A stretch of 64,000 nucleotides of DNA, from assembly GCF_026210795.1 (NCBI RefSeq), contig NC_089442.1:3872501-3936500 (forward strand), in the 5' to 3' direction. The notes beneath the pieces were generated by a model. The model was given only the letters and a program-made list of their open reading frames with translations, had not been told where the DNA came from and made no database searches. Made by a program: the position numbers and the translations under genes. Shown here piece after piece: positions 20,681 through 33,233 of this stretch (positions are counted from its first letter, which is position 1; every line of letters begins with the position of its first letter). This stretch comes from Rhizophagus irregularis. Its lineage: Eukaryota > Glomeromycota > Glomeromycetes > Glomerales > Glomeraceae.

Positions 20681-21065
20681 TTAAGACAAAGCAAATAATT
20701 TTTTCATAATCCAATCTCTTTTTGATTCTCCAGCTCTTTTTAATTCTTCTTCATTATAATCATTACTATAAAATTATCATCATCTTCATTCCATATATTA
20801 CCAAGTAATTCTAAGTAATTATGTAAAATAATTGCACAATCAATTAAATTAACTGCAGTTAAAATTTTTTTTACAGCTATTTCTTTTATTCCTGTAAATC
20901 TATTCTTTAATTTACCAAATGAATGCTCAACTACAATATGATGAGATGAAAAAATTTAATTCAATATTTTTTGTTTACTCTTAAGTTTATTATAAGGTTT
21001 TATAAGAAATGGAAATAAAGGATATGCACTATCACCAATTAAAAAATCATTTTCTTTAATTACCC
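20681..21065 (-). pseudogene. PIF/Harbinger transposase, C-terminal part
   Basis: The minus strand reads VIKENDFLIGDSAYPLFPF, then after an in-frame TAA (20958-20956) IFSSHHIVVEHSFGKLKNRF, VNLIDCAIILHNYLELL and, after a frameshift near 20765, a terminal WIMKKLFALS. GDSAYPL (third acidic region) and the SSHR.VVEH.FG.LK.RF block are hallmarks of Harbinger/HARBI1-type nucleases. It joins the N-terminal part at 24950-25717; the gap is an inserted second transposon. Confidence 0.75.
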
Positions 21066-21789
21066 TATAAAAAATTTTTTATGAAAGTATTCCGAATTTT
21101 ATCTGGTTTTTTTTTATTTTAAAAATATTCCAAATTTTACTATTATGATTCCACTCTAAAAAATGATCATTTTTCAGAATAATACTTTATGTTATTACCC
21201 AGAAACACACAAATTTTACTCAGTAAATTTTATGAATTTAAACGGAATATTATCAGATGATTTACACAGATATTATCTGAAAATATTCAGTAAATTTTAT
21301 TGAATGCAATCAAGATACAACTTCAATTATATTTGCAGGATATTATCTGAAAGCGTCCATGAATGTGAACTATGTAGTTTTCAATAATATGTTAAATAAT
21401 TGATATATTAATAGGACCCTCTATATTAATAAGGTTCTTTATCATTATTTCTAACTTTCTTACAAATGTTATGTGTAACTTTTGTTATTTTGGTTATTTT
21501 TTTTGAATTTGCACATTATTCATTCTAGTTAACCTTCTTTTCCTTTCTTGCAAAGGTAATTGGGTATCATTGACTTCTATTTAGTAAGAACAATGATTCA
21601 GAAATATATGTAGATAAAATAGCAATATCAGTATGTGGAAATGATTCAGAAATTGATGTACCATACTATGGTCCAGTGCAAAAAGATTCGTACACTAAAA
21701 AAATGGTAATAAAAAATTTTTTTATTAAGTGAACTTTATTTTTTTATGTAAATCTTATCAGTACATATTTGAAAATATTATAATATTAT

Positions 21790-23190
21790 TGTTACATTAA
21801 ATCATACATCATCATCAGTATCACTATAATCATCTGATTCTTCACCAATTAAATTTGCATTTTCATCAGCCTCGAAATATGCCTTAGTATTTTTAAGCAT
21901 TTTTCTCCACAATCTGGATATAACCTTTGAATTAATTTTATTTTTAAATGCGTCCAGAAGAGTGTTTTGAATTGATAATAAGTTTGGATGCAATCCCGAC
22001 CTTGCAACTCACCTTTTACAACTGCCCAAACACCTTCAATTGGCTGGAGTTTGCATGATATGGTGGCGTATAAAAAACTTCATGGCCATATTGTTTTGCT
22101 ATTTTAACACATGTAAATGATACCTTTTCCTTATGCATCTGAACCAGTTCCAATAGTTCAGGTTTTCATAATTCATTAGAAAAAGAAATATTGCGAGCAG
22201 TTAGCCACTCCACTATTTCTTGTTTTTTTGTGCTTAAAGTTGGAATATTTTCAACCCGACGTTTATGATAACTTGCCCCATCCATGTGGATATTTACCAA
22301 TCCGTATTTTTCATGGAGTGTTTCACACAGTGTCGAAAAAAAATCTTCAAAAATTTCTGCATTAAAATTTCCATAGTAATCCATCTGATTCAGAATAATA
22401 TTGGCATCTTTAACAACATCGGGAACATCATTCCATTCTTCAGCATTGCTTCTTTTCGTCCTCAGTTTCCTGGTGGTTTAATTCTTGGATTCCAAATATG
22501 AACAGAGTTTAGAACCAGTTCACCATGTAATTTGTTACTGAACCCATTTCAGAATACAATAATCGCTTCAAAAATTACTACCAGTGGACCATACCCAAGT
22601 GATAAAACAACCCCTTAATGAGGAACCCATATATTGCATGAAATATGATGTAAATGGCAATATGATTTATCAAGGAAAACTTCTGGATGATGTGGAACAT
22701 CATTTTGGCCTTTCAAATTGGCAAAATGAAACCTGAGATAGCGATAACAGAATGCAACATTATTTGGTGACTCATAAAGAATATTTCTTCGCTCTCTTTG
22801 GCCATAATAATAGCCCAAATGAAGTACCTAAAGCAACTTCCACTTAAAAAATGTATATCCATTTTTAGAAAGAAACTGACATAGAATACTTGCTTTGCAG
22901 TTTTGTTGAAATTCAAAATTTTTGTATGCAAAAGTTCTGAAACATCATCATCAGTTTGAAATTTAGGCCATCCAAGTGTTTTATGTGATGTAAATGTACC
23001 GTTATTGTGTTTATTCCAGTCTGCCACAACATACCCAACTGTACTTTCTGCAACATCCAGTGCCTCAGCAACTCACTTGTGTAATGTGGACTTCAGATGG
23101 CTTTCTTCTGAAAAGTTAACCTTAGAGAGATAATTATATGCATTTATTATCATTAATTTTTCATTGTCTGTTAGTGGTACGCCACTTCGT
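21790..23190 (-). pseudogene. Tc1/mariner (IS630-like) transposase relic
   Basis: Fragments in order on the minus strand: a helix-turn-helix-like start with EALDVAESTVGYVV and DWNKHNNGTFTSHKTLGWPK; FLDKSYCHLHH, matching the first catalytic Asp block; VNIHMDGASYHKR, the second Asp block; FYTPPYHANSSQLKVFG, the third block (PPYH..N.IE-like); and an acidic tail EADENANLIGEESDDYSDTD. Reading frames shift and several stops interrupt it, so it is inactive. The DDE block order supports Tc1/mariner rather than Harbinger. Confidence 0.65.
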
Positions 23191-23559
23191 TTTGAGAAAG
23201 AAGGAAGCATTGTATAATAAAAATTTTTTAAGCAGCAGATTCAGATGGTTATATTCTAACAAACGTGTGAATTTCAGACTAATATGTTTAGTTATACAGG
23301 ATTTCTCCTTGGCATAAATCCTTTCCTTTTTTAGTGAGGTACGAATCTTTTTGCACGGGATCATACCACATGTTACCAATTGGATACTAGCAAAGTATTT
23401 TCATCTATTTTTGGAGATATTGGTATATCAGGTGATTGTGATTCAGAAATTAGAGTAGGTAGTGATGCCACTTTCTCGAGTTTTTTATTAGATGGTGTGA
23501 TATTTTTGTAATTAAAAGGTAGGTTAATGCTTGGATAAAAGCTTCTTAATTTTTTTTAA

Positions 23560-24450
23560 ATAGTTTCAGCTTAGAAAACTTACTAGATTTCGCTTATTGA
23601 CCAAAATTAAGATACCAAAACCTACAAAAGAGAAATAAACAATATTATACTAATGTTTTTTATTAAAGTTTCAGACTTTTTTCAAAAATTTACCTGAGAT
23701 TCAGAATTAAAATTTGACTAGATTCCTATAAAATAAAAATAAAGAAATGTTACAGTAGTACAATATTCTTTTAAATTAGTTTTTGAAAGATTCCAAACAC
23801 TTACTATGATTCCAGCATTTTGAAATCAGAACTGGCCATCTATAAATAAGAAAAAATGAACTTTCAGTAACAGTTCGTTAAAAACCAACTGAATTCTGCA
23901 TCCAAAGAGCTGAAAAGTTGTCTAAAAGTTAAAAAACATGTTGGCAATTATTTCATTAATAGAATTAATTCAAAGGAAAAATATCCACTCATCGAATTTT
24001 TCACATGTCCAGATACTCTAAAGAATACAAAAGAAAAAAATGAAATGTTCATTAGTAGCCATTTTGTTAAAATACTTTACTAATGCCTAAACTCCAGAGA
24101 CCCGAAAGAGCCACTAAAAAAAAGAAAAAGAAATGAACTGTTAGTACCATTCATTAACATAAATGAATTATAAAAAAAAACAGGAAAATAGCTCACCAGA
24201 TTCTTACGCGTCCAAAGACTCTTCCTACCATTTAAAAGATTAATGGTTCCACGCCAAATTTCCATGTATTCAAGGCCAGCCCATTAAAAAAAAAAAGATG
24301 AAACATTAATAAAACATTTTGTTAAATAAATAATTAAAAAGAAAAAAGACAAACTGTTAGTGAAGTTTGTTGAAATAAAAAAATTTTGAAAAACTTATCA
24401 AAGTTTCGTGTTCAAGAAGACTGAAAAAATGGCCTAAAAAGTTTCATTTA
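23560..24450 (-). repeat. Array of about eight short exon-like modules
   Basis: Read on the minus strand, T-rich ..TAG acceptor-like sites are followed by 30-50 nt modules and then GTAAGT, GTAAAT, GTAAAG or GTGAGC donor-like sites. Examples start after the TAGs near 24108, 23853, 23728 and 23620. Modules share words such as CTTTGGA, TCTGGA, TTTCAAAAT and GAATCT and are spaced roughly 90-130 bp. They form the 5' part of the Tc1/mariner-like insert. They may be true spliced mini-exons or simply a tandem repeat; no long frame could be assembled. Confidence 0.4.
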
Positions 24451-24469
24451 AGATTTTTTTTCCAACAGA

Positions 24470-24600
24470 AAGTATGAGATGGGTAAGGGAAAAGAAAGAT
24501 GAAGAAAAGGGAATGGTAAGAAAAGGATAAAAGAAGAGGAAAGACAAAAAAAAGGACAAAGGGAAGGGAAAGAAATATGAAAGAGAGTTTAAAAAAGTTA
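24470..24600 (+). repeat. Polypurine tract
   Basis: About 130 bases almost exclusively A and G on the plus strand, rich in GGGAAAAG and GAAGAGGAAAG words, with strong strand asymmetry. It lies between the exon-like array and the outer end of the Tc1/mariner-like element. Confidence 0.6.
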
Positions 24601-24945
24601 AAAAAAAGTGTAAATTGATTGATTTAGGAGTCTAATTGCTGATCATTACCATTGAATATAGGATATTTATCATTGATAAAGAAGGTTACATTTTATTGAA
24701 ATATATTGTTGTTAATAAAAATATTTTAAATAATCAGAATATAATTGGAACATTTTCAATTTGAATACAAAATTGGAATATCTTCAAAAATTTTTCAGAG
24801 TATTTCCTAATACTTTTTATCATATTAAAATTTCTAAATTTTAACTTGAAATATAATCGGAATGTTATCAGTATAATCAGAGTATTTTCAATAAATTTGG
24901 GAAAAAATTGGAGTGTATCTGACAAAATTTTTTATAGGTTTAAAG

Positions 24946-25717
24946 ATGATCTATTTGAATAAAAATGTGAGTGCTGATATACTTTGGCATTATGAACACT
25001 ACCAGGCTAACCAACATTATAATCTAAAAAAATATCTCTATGATCAATAATACCCTGACAATGCAAAGCATATCTTTTCTTTCTTGTAAAATAAACTTCC
25101 TTATCCTTTGTTGAAGCATTTTGTAAAATGAAATGGGATCCATCTATTGATCCAATAATATCTTCAATACCTCCAATTGTTTTAAATTCTTCATGTACAA
25201 ATTTTCTAACTTGACTATTTGGCTATTTAATATAACTTGTTTTATGAAAAATAATAGCTTTCATAACTCGTTTGCAAAATAGAATTACAGTTCCTTCTGC
25301 TATTCTAAAATTAGAACAAATTGAAAATATATCATTTCTTGACCCTAATCTTCTTATAAATACTGCAAATTGAAGTTCTACAAATAATTGTTGTTTTGAA
25401 TTATTACTTTGAAAAACTGAATGGTTTTTAATTAAATTAACCAATAATTTAAAATTTTCTGGAAGTATTCTTAAAATTTTTTTAAACCTAATATTATCAT
25501 AAGCTGGTAAAATATCATTATACCAATGTTTTGATTTAACTATACTATTATACGTATGAGTTTCCAAGTAACATTCTTCATTTAAAGCTAATAAGCCAAA
25601 AATAAAAAGTTCATTATTGTCTTTTTCATCTTCAGAATCTGTAACTTCAATTAGTTTTAACGTTTTTTTAATTAATTGACTTTCTATTATTTGTTGTAAT
25701 TCTTTTTTACCAAACAT
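24946..25717 (-). pseudogene. PIF/Harbinger transposase, N-terminal part
   Basis: A 164-codon frame (25717-25223) starts MFGKKELQQIIESQLIKKTL and contains FAVFIRRLGSRNDIFSICSN and FRIAEGTVILFCKRVMKAI, the helical N-terminal region of Harbinger nucleases. After a TAG at 25225-25223 the same frame goes on with VRKFVHEEF, IIGSIDGSHFILQNA (first catalytic Asp) and RYALHCQGIIDHRDIFLDYN; a second TAG at 25009-25007 falls before PGSVHNAKVY (second Asp region normally PGS.HD). It then runs into the inserted element at 24936. Confidence 0.75.
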
Positions 25718-25859
25718 ATAAAAATGTTTTTTAACAAATAACGTATGTTCAAATTAAAAACCAACTTAAATCTGTTCAATTTGGATTGAATTTTTATTGG
25801 TAAAATTTAGGTAATACAAATATGACATCAAACTTAACTGACCAGATATGAACAAGCCT

Positions 25860-25906
25860 AGTAAAGGGCTAATTTTCTATGGTATTTATAAGTAAGCGGG
25901 ATTCTA
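25860..25906. mobile_element. Solo terminus of the AGGACCC element family
   Basis: TAGTAAAGGGCTAATTTTCT through TTATAAGTAAGCGGGATTCT matches the terminal 45-50 bp of the element at 25980-26205 in inverse orientation. The rest of that copy is not visible next to it. Confidence 0.55.
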
Positions 25907-25979
25907 TATAATATATAATATTTAATAAGAATAATTTTTTTAGCCAATCAGATTTCAATCAGATAAGATAGGGGTTAAG

Positions 25980-26205
25980 AGGACCCTGCTTACTTATAAT
26001 AAAGGTCACTGTAGAAAATTGGCCCTTTACTAATAGTTTTTACCTTACTTTTTTCTTAAATTCTATTGGTTAATTAGCTAAAAAGGAAAAAAATCATAAT
26101 AATGTAACATAAAATTTCCTTTTATAGTAGGATCTGCAAAGAATTTTATATATGATTTTTACTTTAGGACTGGGGGTGACCTATCTTATAAGTAAGCAGG
26201 GTCCT
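25980..26205. mobile_element. AGGACCCTGCTTACTT MITE, complete copy
   Basis: A 226-bp element with inverted ends AGGACCCTGCTTACTTATAA / TTATAAGTAAGCAGGGTCCT. Flanks are GGGTTAAG (25972-25979) and AGGTTAAG (26206-26213), a 7 of 8 match consistent with an 8-bp target duplication. The interior matches 16946-17142. No coding content. Confidence 0.8.
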
Positions 26206-26260
26206 AGGTTAAGGTTATTAATTAAGAGAAATTAACTGATTTCTAGTATACTTCTAATTG

Positions 26261-26512
26261 CTATGATTTATGTCTAATTTCTTTTTTATATTTTTTGTAT
26301 AAATTAGAATGAATCTTATCTGTCAAAATACTTGGTAAACCAGTTAGTTTGGTATACCAATTCAGATATTTAGGAGTTAATATTTTATCAATCTTAGTTA
26401 TATTATCTATATTATCTTTTTCTAAAATTGCAAATCCAGTTTTCTTTTTAAATTCTAAGAATCTGATTTTTTTATTAAAGTTTATTACATAATCATTGAT
26501 TGGTGTTTAGTA
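26261..26512 (-). pseudogene. Coding relic of about 83 codons, possibly from a retroelement
   Basis: A frame on the minus strand open to TAG at 26263-26261 and without a usable ATG. It reads NKKIRFLEFKKKTGFAILEK, then ILTPKYLNWYTKLTGLPSI and DKIHSNLYKKYKKEI. Its balanced Leu/Tyr/Trp/Pro content suggests a real protein ancestor. It resembles, from memory only, C-terminal pieces of fungal retroelement proteins; family unproven. Confidence 0.3.
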
Positions 26513-26519
26513 TTTTTAG

Positions 26520-27779
26520 AAATTTCTAAATCCACCAGATTATTCTTTTATTTAGCTGACTTACTATTGGCTGTTTCTTTTAATATTAACTGTACAGTTT
26601 ATTCAGTAAAAAAAATGGAGTAAAAGTATGGAAAATATATAATAATTAAATAAACTACAAATTGTTTTCAATATCAAAGTTCTCAAGGTTGTTCTTATTG
26701 ATTTTTCAAATAACAAATAGCTTTTTATATTTAGTTAAAGACATATATATTTGTAAGGCTTAAAATATTTCCATTTTGCTAATATACTCTAAACTTTTTA
26801 CTGCTATTTCTATATATTATACAAGGATCTTTTCTATATTCACATTTTTATAGAGAACATAAAAAGATATATCTTTACTGTTAAATATCAGTTTATAATA
26901 AAATTATTTTATAAATATAATGATTATTAAAACTTTTATATATTAATAAAAAACTACTAACAATATTATGATTAATACAAAAATCCAGAAAATCTAATTG
27001 GTTTTTGCAGTTCAAATGCAGATCAACTTGCCATTTTGCTATTGGATAATAGAGATCATAAAGAAATAATATAACTTTTTACATTAATATCTTTTTGTAT
27101 TTTCTAATATTATAATGATAATATGGGTTATACTGAAGGATTTTTTTGTAATTTGTCAAAGCATTAACTATGAGACTTTGATAGTACATTGATAGGTTAA
27201 AATGGGTTACTTCAAGCAAACTATCTATATACTCATACCTATATAGCTTTATGTAATCAATAGTTATATATATATAGAATACTTATACATGGATTGTTTA
27301 AGATGATGAGTAGTTTATTGGCTTTTTAAATAGTTTAGTTTAGGATTATTATTTGTCTTTATTTTTGTACATTTGTAACTTATATTACTTTTGCTTTAAT
27401 AAATACACAATGTATTTTTTTTTTTAAAAAAAATAATGTATTAAGTAAAAAAAATTTTTTATTTTTAACAATATATATCATAAAATTGGCAATAAAACAT
27501 TACAAATTGGACAAGTATAATTAAAAATAGGCATTGATCAATTTTTTATTTATAAAAGAAACAAAAGAACTTTTAAAAAATTATTTGATGTTTTCTTTAA
27601 TTTGTATAGTAAAATTTGATTATTTAATTTTTATATGATTTTTTTTTGATATTTATTTATTTAGTTATAAAAAAAAAACTTGTATAATTAATTTTTAATG
27701 TTCACAGTTCATTATTGTAGTAAAATATTTTAAACTTACTTTAAATTATTAGAATACTGTATTTTCATTATTAGAATAA
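26520..27779. other. Gene-free AT-rich region
   Basis: No exon supported on either strand. Long A/T runs near 27420, 27640 and 27670. Confidence 0.45.
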
Positions 27780-27809
27780 TTTAAGAAAGGAACCGTATTA
27801 TCTGTTATA

Positions 27810-28050
27810 GTATAATTTAAAAACAATTAAAAAAATAAGATATATTCTTTATATTTCCTTTTTTTTTATCTTTAAAAAGGTAAGTAAAATATTATAACAA
27901 TTACCTTATAAATTTAATAAAATTACTTATTAGTGAATTTAAATACAATCAAAAAAAAATGATATATTCTTTATATTTTCCTTTTCTTTAATCTTTAAAA
28001 AGCAAGTAAAATATTGTAACATTTACTCAAAATTATTTATTAGCGAAAAG
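27810..28050 (+). repeat. Two tandem units of about 120 bp
   Basis: GATATATTCTTTATATTTCC..CTTTAAAAAGGTAAGTAAAATATT..AACAATTACC at about 27838 recurs with few changes at about 27960, so the segment is duplicated in tandem. No coding content. Confidence 0.6.
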
Positions 28051-28059
28051 GAAATTTGA

Positions 28060-29931
28060 ATTTGTATAAATTACTAAATATATTTTCTAAGGTGTAACAA
28101 ACGGGAATAAGGGAAATCTAATTTTAGGAAAAAAAAAATAACCAGTATACTAAAATCCGGATCTTTTTAAAGAATTTTAAACCAAACTAACTCATTAACA
28201 GTTAAGCTAATGATAAAAATATAATATTAGAAACACAAAAAATGCCACCAACTTTAACGCGTTTCACGGTTATTCCATAATAATTTTATTAATCAATTTA
28301 GGAAAAGAGGAAAATTTCATGAAAAAAAAAAGGTTTACAAATAGAAAACCAGATATGATGATTTGGGTATACAAAATGTAGGATTGTAAAATGGAGATGA
28401 TCATTTATTTTAATTTACCAACTATAGAAAAATCATACGTATATTTGAATTAGGAAAAAATAGTATGGTCTGGGGAAATCCATTTTCATTGTACCATTTA
28501 AAAAATGCAAAATTAAATCTTTACTGCATAATTTTGAACATGATTAAATAATAATTTTTTTTTAAAAAAAAAAAAATGAGAAAATAAACGCGTAATACTT
28601 GAAAAAATGTTGAATTACCGTAACTCGAATATGAAAAGCGTAATTATTTAATAAAAAAAAAACGAGAAATTCCTGACAGAACAGAAAGAATAATAAAGAG
28701 AATAAAGAGGGCGTTATGAACATTGTTATTTTTGTGGAAGTATAATGACGCCCACAAATCTTTTGTACTAATAATGGGTAAATATCGAGAAAATTCTTTT
28801 CCAAATGTAGTCGAATAAATGATGCAATTTAAACTTGTGATATCATTTATTAATTTTTTCCTTTTCGAAAGTCAAATTTGAATAACATGTTTTTAGTTAA
28901 TTAAAAAATATTTCTTTAATGATTGGTTTTATGATCATTTTTTTTTAATATTTTTTTTTTTTTTTTTTGAAGAGAAAAATATAAACACACAAATAAATAT
29001 AAAATATTTTAAACTATGTAAAATTAATGTAATGTAACATTTAGGAGTTTACACGCTTTTAAACAAACATGACAATAAAGGGAAAAAGAATTCGCCAAGA
29101 AAATTCAAAGTATAAAGAAAGGTATTTTTTTCTTAAAGTTGTGTAACTACATGTATGATTAAAAGGATTAAATTGGTTGTGAAATCCTTAAAAGGTAATA
29201 AAAAAAAATTCCATTTATGTTATTTACGTTGCAAACGTAGGTTGCAAACAAATAATATTTAATTGGCATTGGAATTGAATTGACTAAATTTTAAAAAAAA
29301 AAAATTTCAAGTTGAAAAAGTTTCGGATAACTATTTGTCAATGAGAAAGGGGCTGATGTTTTGAAAAAAAGATATTAAATTGGAAATCAGGTAATGAATT
29401 ATTTCGAATTGGAATTAATTTGATCTTTTTCTTTTACATTTCAAGTTTTCACAACTTTTTGGGATCAGGACTCACAACATAATGCATCTAACCAATCCTC
29501 TTATGTTGTCCAAATTATCAATGAATATAAATTAAATTCCTTTTGTTATGTAAAGTAAATCAAAAATAGTAAACATTAAATTTATTAAATTTTGAACTAA
29601 AGTAATCTTAGTTTAAATAAATAAATGAATAATTGACCACAAAGTGAAAATCATAGGATGGCTTGGGTTTAAATTTTGTGTAATGTTTAAGGAGTAAGTT
29701 TGAATGTAACACGTATCAGTTAATTTATATTTTTAGTTTAAAATTATTTTTTATTTTGTTTCATTGTAAATAATAATAATGAATTATATTATATTGAAAA
29801 AATTTCGTTATAAATTCTCCACTTTTTTTCCTACTTCCCATCTCAAAAATATCTCAATTCCTCTGAAATATTTTACGATATCTTTTTACAATATAATTTT
29901 TTTTTTACGAAATTTAATAATATAACACAAT
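28060..29931. other. Intergenic region upstream of the transporter gene
   Basis: No supportable gene. The minus frame at 28562-28804 is Phe/Leu-rich and probably noise. The last few hundred bases before 29932 (CT-rich TTTTTTCCTACTTCCC and CTCAATTCCTCTG) are the probable promoter and leader of the transporter. Confidence 0.4.
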
Positions 29932-30831
29932 ATGTCATCTCTTGAAGACGGAAAAATTGGTGAACAAAAATATACTCCACCAAAAATCGCCAATCCCGCT
30001 CCACTTGGTATATATATTAATTTTTTAAAAAATATTAATCCTTAATTTTTCTAATCTTAATTTCTCATTTGTTATAAATAAATAGGTTTATGTGGTTTCG
30101 CTTTGACAACATTTGTATTATCGATTCATAATGCTGGATCTCCAAATGTACAGTCTGCAGATATTGTAACAGGATTGGCCTTCTTTTATGGTGGTTTGGC
30201 ACAATTATTAGCAGGAATGTGGGAATTTAAAACTGGAAATACCTTTGGTGCTACTGCCTTTTCTTCTTATGGTGCTTTTTGGCTCTCCTTTGGTGCCATT
30301 CTCACTATTAAACCCGCTGGCCCCGTTGATCCTATTGCTTCTGCTCATGCTGGTAAGTAACTTTTTTTAAGATTTCACATATGAATTTGAAAGGTTTAAT
30401 ATTATTATATTTTTCTAATAAAATTCGTTTACATTTTTTAAAACTAATTTTTAGTCGGAATATTTTTATTGGGATGGACAATTTGTAAGTATTTAAATAT
30501 TGTTTGAAATTCAACTCATTTCATTTCTTTTTTATTAAAATTTTTCCTTCTTTTTCTTTTAGTTACTTTCATCTTATTTTTGGCAACATTCCGATCAAGT
30601 GTGGGAATTATGTCATTGTTCTTTTTCTTAACAATGACTTTCCTCTTACTTACATTAGGAAAATTCTTCCAACTTGATCAAACTCCAGTAAATGGAATAA
30701 CAAAAGCTGGCGGTGTATTTGGTGTGATCACTGCTTTGATCGCTTGGTATAATGCTTTAGCCGGTTTACTTACCCCTGAAACTTCTTATTTCACTTTACC
30801 CACTATTAGTTTAAATCGTAAAAATAATTAG
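29932..30831 (+). CDS. ATO: GPR1/FUN34/YaaH-family acetate (or ammonium) transporter
   Basis: Four exons: 29932-30007, 30086-30352, 30455-30484, 30563-30831, all phases agreeing. The protein of about 213 aa starts [19 protein letters not shown] and carries the family signature [14 protein letters not shown] at residues 22-35. Six hydrophobic segments follow (for example [76 protein letters not shown]), and the [17 protein letters not shown] stretch is typical. Yeast Ato2/Ady2 and bacterial SatP transport acetate/succinate with protons; related proteins have been linked to ammonium export. Plasma membrane location is inferred. In an obligate symbiont either acetate or ammonium handling would be plausible; the substrate cannot be read from sequence. 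Confidence 0.9.
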
Positions 30832-33233
30832 AATAATATGAATAATATATAAAGAAAAGAAAAAAAAAATTAATAATGTAATATTATGTAATAATAATTT
30901 TTTTTTCGTAATGATCGTAATGATGAAATGTGAATAATTTTTTCTTTTTTTTTTCTTTGTGTAAGCAGTAAAATTTTTTTTAGGTTTTTTGGTACTGCTG
31001 TTGTATCTCATTGTGCTATTTTTATGGTTTTTTTTTTTATATAATACTTTATATAATATATTATTAATGTATAACACATACGCATATAAATTTATATCTC
31101 AATCAAATAAATTAGGAAATGAGTTTTTTTTTTAATATTCGGTAAAAAAACATTTTTATTTTATTTATTTTATTTTATTTTGAAACAACAATCATACAAT
31201 TATACATTTAACATTTAACAATAATCATAACAATCGATTATGCACAAATAAAATTATTGCGCACATTAAAATAAATTTTTTTTTTATAACCCAAAAAAAA
31301 AACTTTAAAAGGGAAAATCATAGTTATTTTTTTTTAAGCGGTAAAAAAAAAAATTTTTTTGTTTGTTTCATCGTTAGAAAGTTCTTTGTTTCTATTGTGA
31401 ACCTTAAAAAAATTATTTAAAACCCGTAAAAACCCTGCGAATGATTTACTTTTTTGATTTTTACCTTTGAAGAAAAAAAATATTGCGCCGATAAAAATTT
31501 TTTTCTCTTCTTCTAATTTTAGAATTTTATAACTTTTTATGGTTAAAATATTTTTATTTTCATTCAATTCATTAGTAATTACCTAATAAAGAATTTGATG
31601 ACAAGAGAAAATATTTTGAGTAAAAAGTAATTTAAATTTTATGCATCTTTTTTTTTGGTCTTAAAAATTTTTTTTTGGGGGTTTTGAATAAAAAAAATAT
31701 TATCTAAATTATTGTTTGCGAAATTTGCACAACATTTTTTTTTTTTAAAAAAATTTATTAATAATGTAATACGAAGGACGGCTCTATGGTAAAAAGGTAA
31801 ATAGGAATGAAAAAAATAATATAACTCTCCTTTAATGGGTATTAATTTTTTGCAAAACATTGAAAAAAACATTGAAAACATTGAAAACATTGAAAAACAA
31901 TAGGTATTTTTTTTTTACCCCTTTAAAAAAAACAAAATATAATAAATGATTTTTTTTTTAAAAAAAAAAAATTATGCAATACATTAACGAATTATTTCTT
32001 TGTATAACAAAAAAATGAAATAATAAAATAATAAAAACGTTTTTTACAAAATTTTCCCAAGGTCACGATGTACAATTCGATGTTGTTTGGTTCAAATGGT
32101 TCAAATGGTTCAAATTGTTTTTTTGAATACTAATCTTTATTCGGTTATTTCTGTTTCCCTATAAACAAAAAAAAACCACACGTAAATTTATTAACTAATA
32201 ATATTTTTCACTTTTTTTTTTTTTGTCTTTTTGTCTTTTTGTCTTTATTTTTTGTCTTTTTTTGTCTTTTTTTTTGTCTTTTTATCCAAGCCGATCATCC
32301 GATCTTCAATGATCATTTTTTTAACCAACCATCTTTCAATCTTTTTATGAAATATATGATACCATACCTATTTTTGAAAGTTTAACTTATATTATACATC
32401 AATAACAAATAACAAATATTTCGTATCATGTTTTGAAAATCCATTTTTTTATTGAGGTGAAAAAGTTTAACGATGAATGTTAATGGTTCAGAATTGATTT
32501 ATTGAAAATTTCTGTTTTGATTATTATGATTATCATTTTTTTTTTCTTATTATTATTATATATAATATTTTAGTATTAGAGTATTAATAAATCTCGTTTA
32601 TAATAATAATAATAATAATAATCTTTTAATCAATTCAATTTTATCTATAATGAGAAATCAATATTTTAAGGAACCTAGTTTAGAAACCAATTGTTCATTT
32701 TTGGAGATCATTTTTTTTTCTTTATCGACAAAAATTAATTAAATTTATTGGTATCAATTTTTCAAGTAAAATTACTTATTAAAGTAAATTCGACTTCTAT
32801 TATCAATTTTGCCATTAACAACGTCAATAGTACCAGTAATATTATATGATTAAAAATTAATTTTTTTTACTAATAAATTAATTAATTATACTACAATTAT
32901 ATATACGTATAATAAATATTTCTTGATGTAAGATGTCAATATATTATAATATTAAAAGTTTTGAATTATTATATTTCGTAAAACATGCAAGTATTTATCA
33001 TTATTTGCAAAAGAAAAAAAAAAAAATAACTAGAAAAAGAAAGTAAATTCTCACTAAATTCAATCATCTATAAATATCTTAGATCTTTTTAGTAATAACT
33101 TTTATAATACATCAAATTTTTTAAATGATATATAATAATGAATTTAATGAATTAAAAAATAATGATGCAAAAAAAATAAAATAAAATAAAATAAAATAAA
33201 ATAAATAAATAACAATTTAAAAATACAAAAAAA
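30832..33233. other. Intergenic, simple-sequence rich
   Basis: Convergent gap between the transporter and RGP1. It contains microsatellites: CATTGAAAA repeats (31857-31898), a T-rich GTCTTTTT repeat (32215-32283), AAT repeats (32603-32622) and an AAAAT repeat (33176-33208). Minus frames at 30811-31890 are Lys/Asn/Phe-rich noise. No gene seen. Confidence 0.5.
32215..32283 (+). repeat. GTCTTTTT microsatellite
   Basis: Seven or so imperfect tandem copies of GTCTTTTT with variable T-run length, purely pyrimidine-plus-G on the plus strand. Confidence 0.7.

Larger units (their letters stand above)
21066..24936 (-). mobile_element. Decayed Tc1/mariner-like element inserted in the Harbinger gene
   Basis: Both ends read TATAAAAAATTTT facing outward (21066 and, inverted, 24936), with TA at each junction as a likely target duplication. 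Removing the segment rejoins the two halves of the Harbinger transposase in order. Inside, on the minus strand, is a broken DDE transposase (about 23190-21790), preceded by an unusual array of short exon-like modules (23560-24450). The right end holds TCNGAATATTTTC-type subterminal words. Confidence 0.65.

Noticed and set aside
17876-25906. One large autonomous element bounded by the AGGACCC termini and including the Harbinger genes
   Set aside because: The 17876-19252 segment has its own exact 8-bp duplication and closed termini, so it is a separate insertion; the terminus at 25906 lacks a matching flank.
30811-31890. Several minus-strand frames downstream of the transporter
   Set aside because: They are Lys/Asn/Phe/Ile strings from A/T runs with no domain or splice context.
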